9,644 nucleotides of DNA, taken from Pseudomonadota bacterium. GTDB taxonomy: Bacteria > Pseudomonadota > Gammaproteobacteria > Arenicellales > Arenicellaceae. The stretch is taken from positions 1-9,644 of the forward strand of contig JABJKL010000104.1 of NCBI GenBank assembly GCA_018660405.1. The letters are read 5' to 3'. This document shows, one piece after another, positions 8,146 through 9,644 of the stretch. Position 1 is the first letter of the stretch. Every line of letters begins with the position of its first letter. A program made the position numbers and the translations under genes. A model generated the notes under the pieces. The model saw only the letters and a program-made list of their open reading frames with translations. It ran no database searches and was not told the DNA's origin.

Positions 8146-8796
8146 CTAATGTTTATGAGTGTGTTCAGTATTAGATTCATCGCCAACTTGCCGAAATGAC
8201 AAACCGCTAACAAAACCAGGAACCATCACACGATCCGCCCCAAAAACTTGCTGCCACTCACGGCTCAACTTTTCAGCCCCTTGTAAAGCGGTTACAAGCA
8301 ATACGCTATTTTTCGGTACTTTCGAGCTCTGTTTCCAAACCGGAAGACCGAAATACTGATCGAGTCCCGTATTCGGATCGTACAAACCGACTACGTCAAT
8401 CTCACAATTCAGCGATTTAAGATACGCAAGCTCGGTTAGATCCGATAGCCCAGCCAACACGATGCGTTGATGCCCAAGCTCGAGCGCCTGTTGGTAGAGG
8501 TCCAAATACCAATCGCCTGCCTGACGAAACAAGGTAAATGACGTAGACAGAAAATCTGTCGTCAAGCGGGCTTTTTCGGCGAAACCTTTGGGCGTGAGAT
8601 AGTAAAGATACTGATTCGCGCTAGCGGTCGTAACCTTAACTAACCCTTTACGAATACAACGTTTCAAATAAGAGTTGGTCAGCCCCAGCGCCACACCCAA
8701 TTGCTTGGCAAGATTTCGCTGACTAACGTCATCGCGCTGCTCGATTGCATCGAGCAAACCCAGTGTTAATCGATCTTCTTTGGAGGTGGCGTTCAC
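8146..8796 (-). CDS. EPS-associated MarR-type regulator with C-terminal Rossmann-like domain
   Basis: A 216-residue protein with two parts. Residues about 8-85 form a winged helix close to the EPS-associated MarR family: VSQRNLAKQLGVALGLTNSYL (from 24) is the helix-turn-helix, YYLTPKG at 65-71 the wing, and FAEKARLTTDFL the family's closing helix. Residues about 110-195 look like a small Rossmann fold: strand RIVLAGLSDLTELAYL, then EIDVVGLYDPNTG and GLPVW, the order seen in PglD N-terminal and CoA-binding domains. This second part could sense a nucleotide sugar or cofactor (inference). The polar tail ends TEHTHKH. GTG at 8796 is the first possible start after an in-frame stop; no Shine-Dalgarno is visible, and the promoter places the transcript start only a few bases upstream, so the message is nearly leaderless. 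It heads the operon and probably regulates it. Confidence 0.85.
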   Translation of the reverse strand: MNATSKEDRLTLGLLDAIEQRDDVSQRNLAKQLGVALGLTNSYLKRCIRKGLVKVTTASANQYLYYLTPKGFAEKARLTTDFLSTSFTLFRQAGDWYLDLYQQALELGHQRIVLAGLSDLTELAYLKSLNCEIDVVGLYDPNTGLDQYFGLPVWKQSSKVPKNSVLLVTALQGAEKLSREWQQVFGADRVMVPGFVSGLSFRQVGDESNTEHTHKH

Positions 8797-8805
8797 AGTT
8801 TGAAC
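8791..8805. promoter_or_regulatory. Operator palindrome 2, over the transcription and translation start
   Basis: GTTCA-N5-TGAAC repeats the core of the upstream palindrome, 22 bp away centre to centre (about two helical turns, so the same face of the DNA). It starts directly after the -10 box and includes the GTG start codon at 8796-8794. Two matching half-site pairs in this position are unlikely by chance. Confidence 0.7.
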
Positions 8806-8834
8806 ACTATACGTTCATTTTTTGAACGGGTCAA
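8806..8834 (-). promoter_or_regulatory. Sigma70-type promoter of the polysaccharide operon
   Basis: On the minus strand a -35 box TTGACC (8834-8829) and a -10 box TATAGT (8811-8806) are separated by exactly 17 bp. Each differs from consensus at one position (TTGACA, TATAAT). Predicted transcription start is near 8799, about 3 nt before the GTG at 8796. No JUMPstart/ops-like element or long leader separates promoter and gene. Confidence 0.75.
8812..8828. promoter_or_regulatory. Operator palindrome 1, filling the promoter spacer
   Basis: A perfect inverted repeat CGTTCA-N5-TGAACG occupies all 17 bp between the -35 and -10 boxes. A dimeric winged-helix regulator bound here would block RNA polymerase directly. 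The neighbouring regulator gene is the obvious candidate (inference). Confidence 0.7.
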
Positions 8835-8889
8835 AGGTGGAATTGGAAACTACTGCGCAATCGGGTGCTAGTCTATGGCCGCTAATTGC
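8835..8889. other. Short spacer between IS end and operon promoter
   Basis: About 55 bp with no gene, no clear repeat and no further copy of the GTTCA-N5-TGAAC operator. It is what remains of the original upstream region next to the IS junction. Confidence 0.5.
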
Positions 8890-8915
8890 TGCGATCTCAA
8901 CCGGTCGACGCAACA
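8890..8915. repeat. Probable terminal inverted repeat of the IS30-family element
   Basis: The 26 bp beginning TGCGATCTCAACCGG and ending GACGCAACA resemble the terminal repeat of E. coli IS30 as I remember it, with about 18 of 26 positions equal, including the final GCAACA. It overlaps the last codons of the transposase, as in IS30. The partner repeat is outside the window. Confidence 0.6.
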
Positions 8916-9644
8916 CATTGGCTAAATCGTTCTGCTGGTGTTCGATAGTCTAACGTTTTTCTCGGTCGCTCGTTTAGCCGTCTGGCTACGGCATTTAGTT
9001 TTGCTTGCGAATGCACGGATAAGTCAGTTCCTTTCGGGAAGTACTGCCTAAGTAAACCATTAGTGTTCTCATTCGATCCACGTTGCCAAGGGCTGTGTGG
9101 ATCACAGAAGTAAACGTCAACGTCGGTGGCTAGTGTGAATCGCTTGTGATCAGCCAGTTCCTTGCCACGATCCCAAGTGAGTGATTTGTACAGTTCGCGG
9201 GGTAATTTGTGGGCCTGCTTGATCAGCGCGTTGATTACCGTCTTGGTGTCCTTGCCATCAACCTTGGCCAGCATTACGTAACGTGTGTGACGTTCCACCA
9301 GCGTCGCAATATGTGTGTTGCGTGGCCCGGAGATAAGGTCGCCCTCCCAGTGACCGGGCACGGCCCGGTCTTCTACCGAGGCTGGCCGCTCACTAATCGA
9401 TACGGCATCGGTGATCCTGCCGTGATCGTGTGTCTTCTGCGTGTGATGCCGTGAACGACGCATGGCACGCGTCTTCCTAAGATGCTGAAGAAGCTCTTTC
9501 TTTAAGGCTCCACGGGCTTGTATAAAGAGGCTGCGATAAATGGTTTCGTGTGACACTTGATAGTTCTCGTGATCAGCATACGTATGTTTTAACCAGCCAG
9601 CAATCTGTTCGGGCGACCACTCCATTGTGAGTTTGCTTGCCACG
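8897..9644 (-). CDS. IS30-family DDE transposase (N-terminus outside window)
   Basis: The 248 readable residues carry the IS30 catalytic core: PGHWEGDLI with D102, LTWDRGKEL with D158, and DPHSPWQRGSNENTNGLLRQY with E192, numbering from the first in-window codon. The spacing D158-x33-E192 is that of the family, and NERPRKTLDYRTPAE near the C-terminus is also typical. The first visible GTG (9643) is unlikely to be the start: MEWSPEQIAGWLK normally follows an N-terminal helix-turn-helix region of about 100 residues, which must lie beyond the right edge. No frameshift or stop is seen, so the enzyme may be active. It catalyses cut and joining of its own element and has no part in the polysaccharide pathway. 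Confidence 0.93.
   Translation of the reverse strand, partial: VASKLTMEWSPEQIAGWLKHTYADHENYQVSHETIYRSLFIQARGALKKELLQHLRKTRAMRRSRHHTQKTHDHGRITDAVSISERPASVEDRAVPGHWEGDLISGPRNTHIATLVERHTRYVMLAKVDGKDTKTVINALIKQAHKLPRELYKSLTWDRGKELADHKRFTLATDVDVYFCDPHSPWQRGSNENTNGLLRQYFPKGTDLSVHSQAKLNAVARRLNERPRKTLDYRTPAERFSQCVASTG

Larger units (their letters stand above)
8890..9644 (-). mobile_element. IS30-family insertion sequence, downstream part (continues past window)
   Basis: Contains most of an IS30-family transposase and the terminal repeat next to its stop codon. The IS end is placed at about 8890, leaving only about 55 bp of non-IS sequence before the -35 box of the polysaccharide operon. The other end and the target duplication lie outside the window. 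The transposase is intact as far as it can be read. Confidence 0.75.

Noticed and set aside
8797..8889. JUMPstart/ops element for RfaH control upstream of the cluster
   Set aside because: No GGCGGTAG-type sequence is present, and the predicted transcript has almost no leader in which such an element could act.
1..9644. CRISPR array, tRNA or rRNA genes
   Set aside because: No regularly spaced direct repeats and no tRNA- or rRNA-like sequence were seen; nearly all of the window is protein-coding.

Overview
The window holds most of one surface-polysaccharide locus, all read on the minus strand (right to left in window coordinates). It looks like an O-antigen/LPS or capsule-type cluster of the ABC-transporter-dependent kind. 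An EPS-associated MarR-type regulator, RmlA/RmlB, Wzm/Wzt-type export and an IS30-family element suggest a Gram-negative proteobacterium, probably a gammaproteobacterium with roughly balanced GC. No sequence here fixes the genus.

Layout in the direction of transcription: (1) 9644-8890 is the end of an IS30-family insertion sequence, with most of its transposase and a recognisable terminal inverted repeat. (2) 8834-8791 is a compact regulatory region. A sigma70-like promoter (TTGACC-N17-TATAGT) has one palindrome exactly filling its spacer and a second, matching palindrome running from the -10 box over the first start codon. (3) 8796-8146 encodes a two-domain regulator: a winged-helix domain of the EPS-MarR type and a C-terminal Rossmann-like domain. 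(4) 8133-7075 is rmlB and 6889-5999 is rmlA, separated by 185 bp that hold a doubtful 61-codon ORF and three adjacent short palindromes. (5) 5966-5178 is wzm (ABC permease, TTG start) and 5188-3893 is wzt (ABC ATPase with a C-terminal carbohydrate-binding domain). (6) 3896 to beyond position 1 is a very large gene of at least 1298 codons encoding a methyltransferase, a degenerate kinase-like domain and two family-2 glycosyltransferase domains in one chain.

Working model: RmlA makes dTDP-glucose and RmlB converts it to dTDP-4-keto-6-deoxyglucose, the precursor of dTDP-rhamnose and other 6-deoxysugars. RmlC and RmlD are not in the window. The multidomain protein would assemble the glycan and possibly modify its end by methylation and perhaps phosphorylation. 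The Wzt C-terminal domain would recognise the finished chain, and Wzm/Wzt would export it across the inner membrane. The genes overlap or lie 12-32 bp apart (185 bp between rmlB and rmlA), which fits one operon driven from the promoter at 8834-8806 and probably autoregulated by its first product.

The two most noteworthy points are the promoter/operator architecture, with a near-leaderless first gene, and the fused methyltransferase/kinase-like/double-glycosyltransferase protein, which combines WbdD-like chain-terminator modules with glycosyltransferases.
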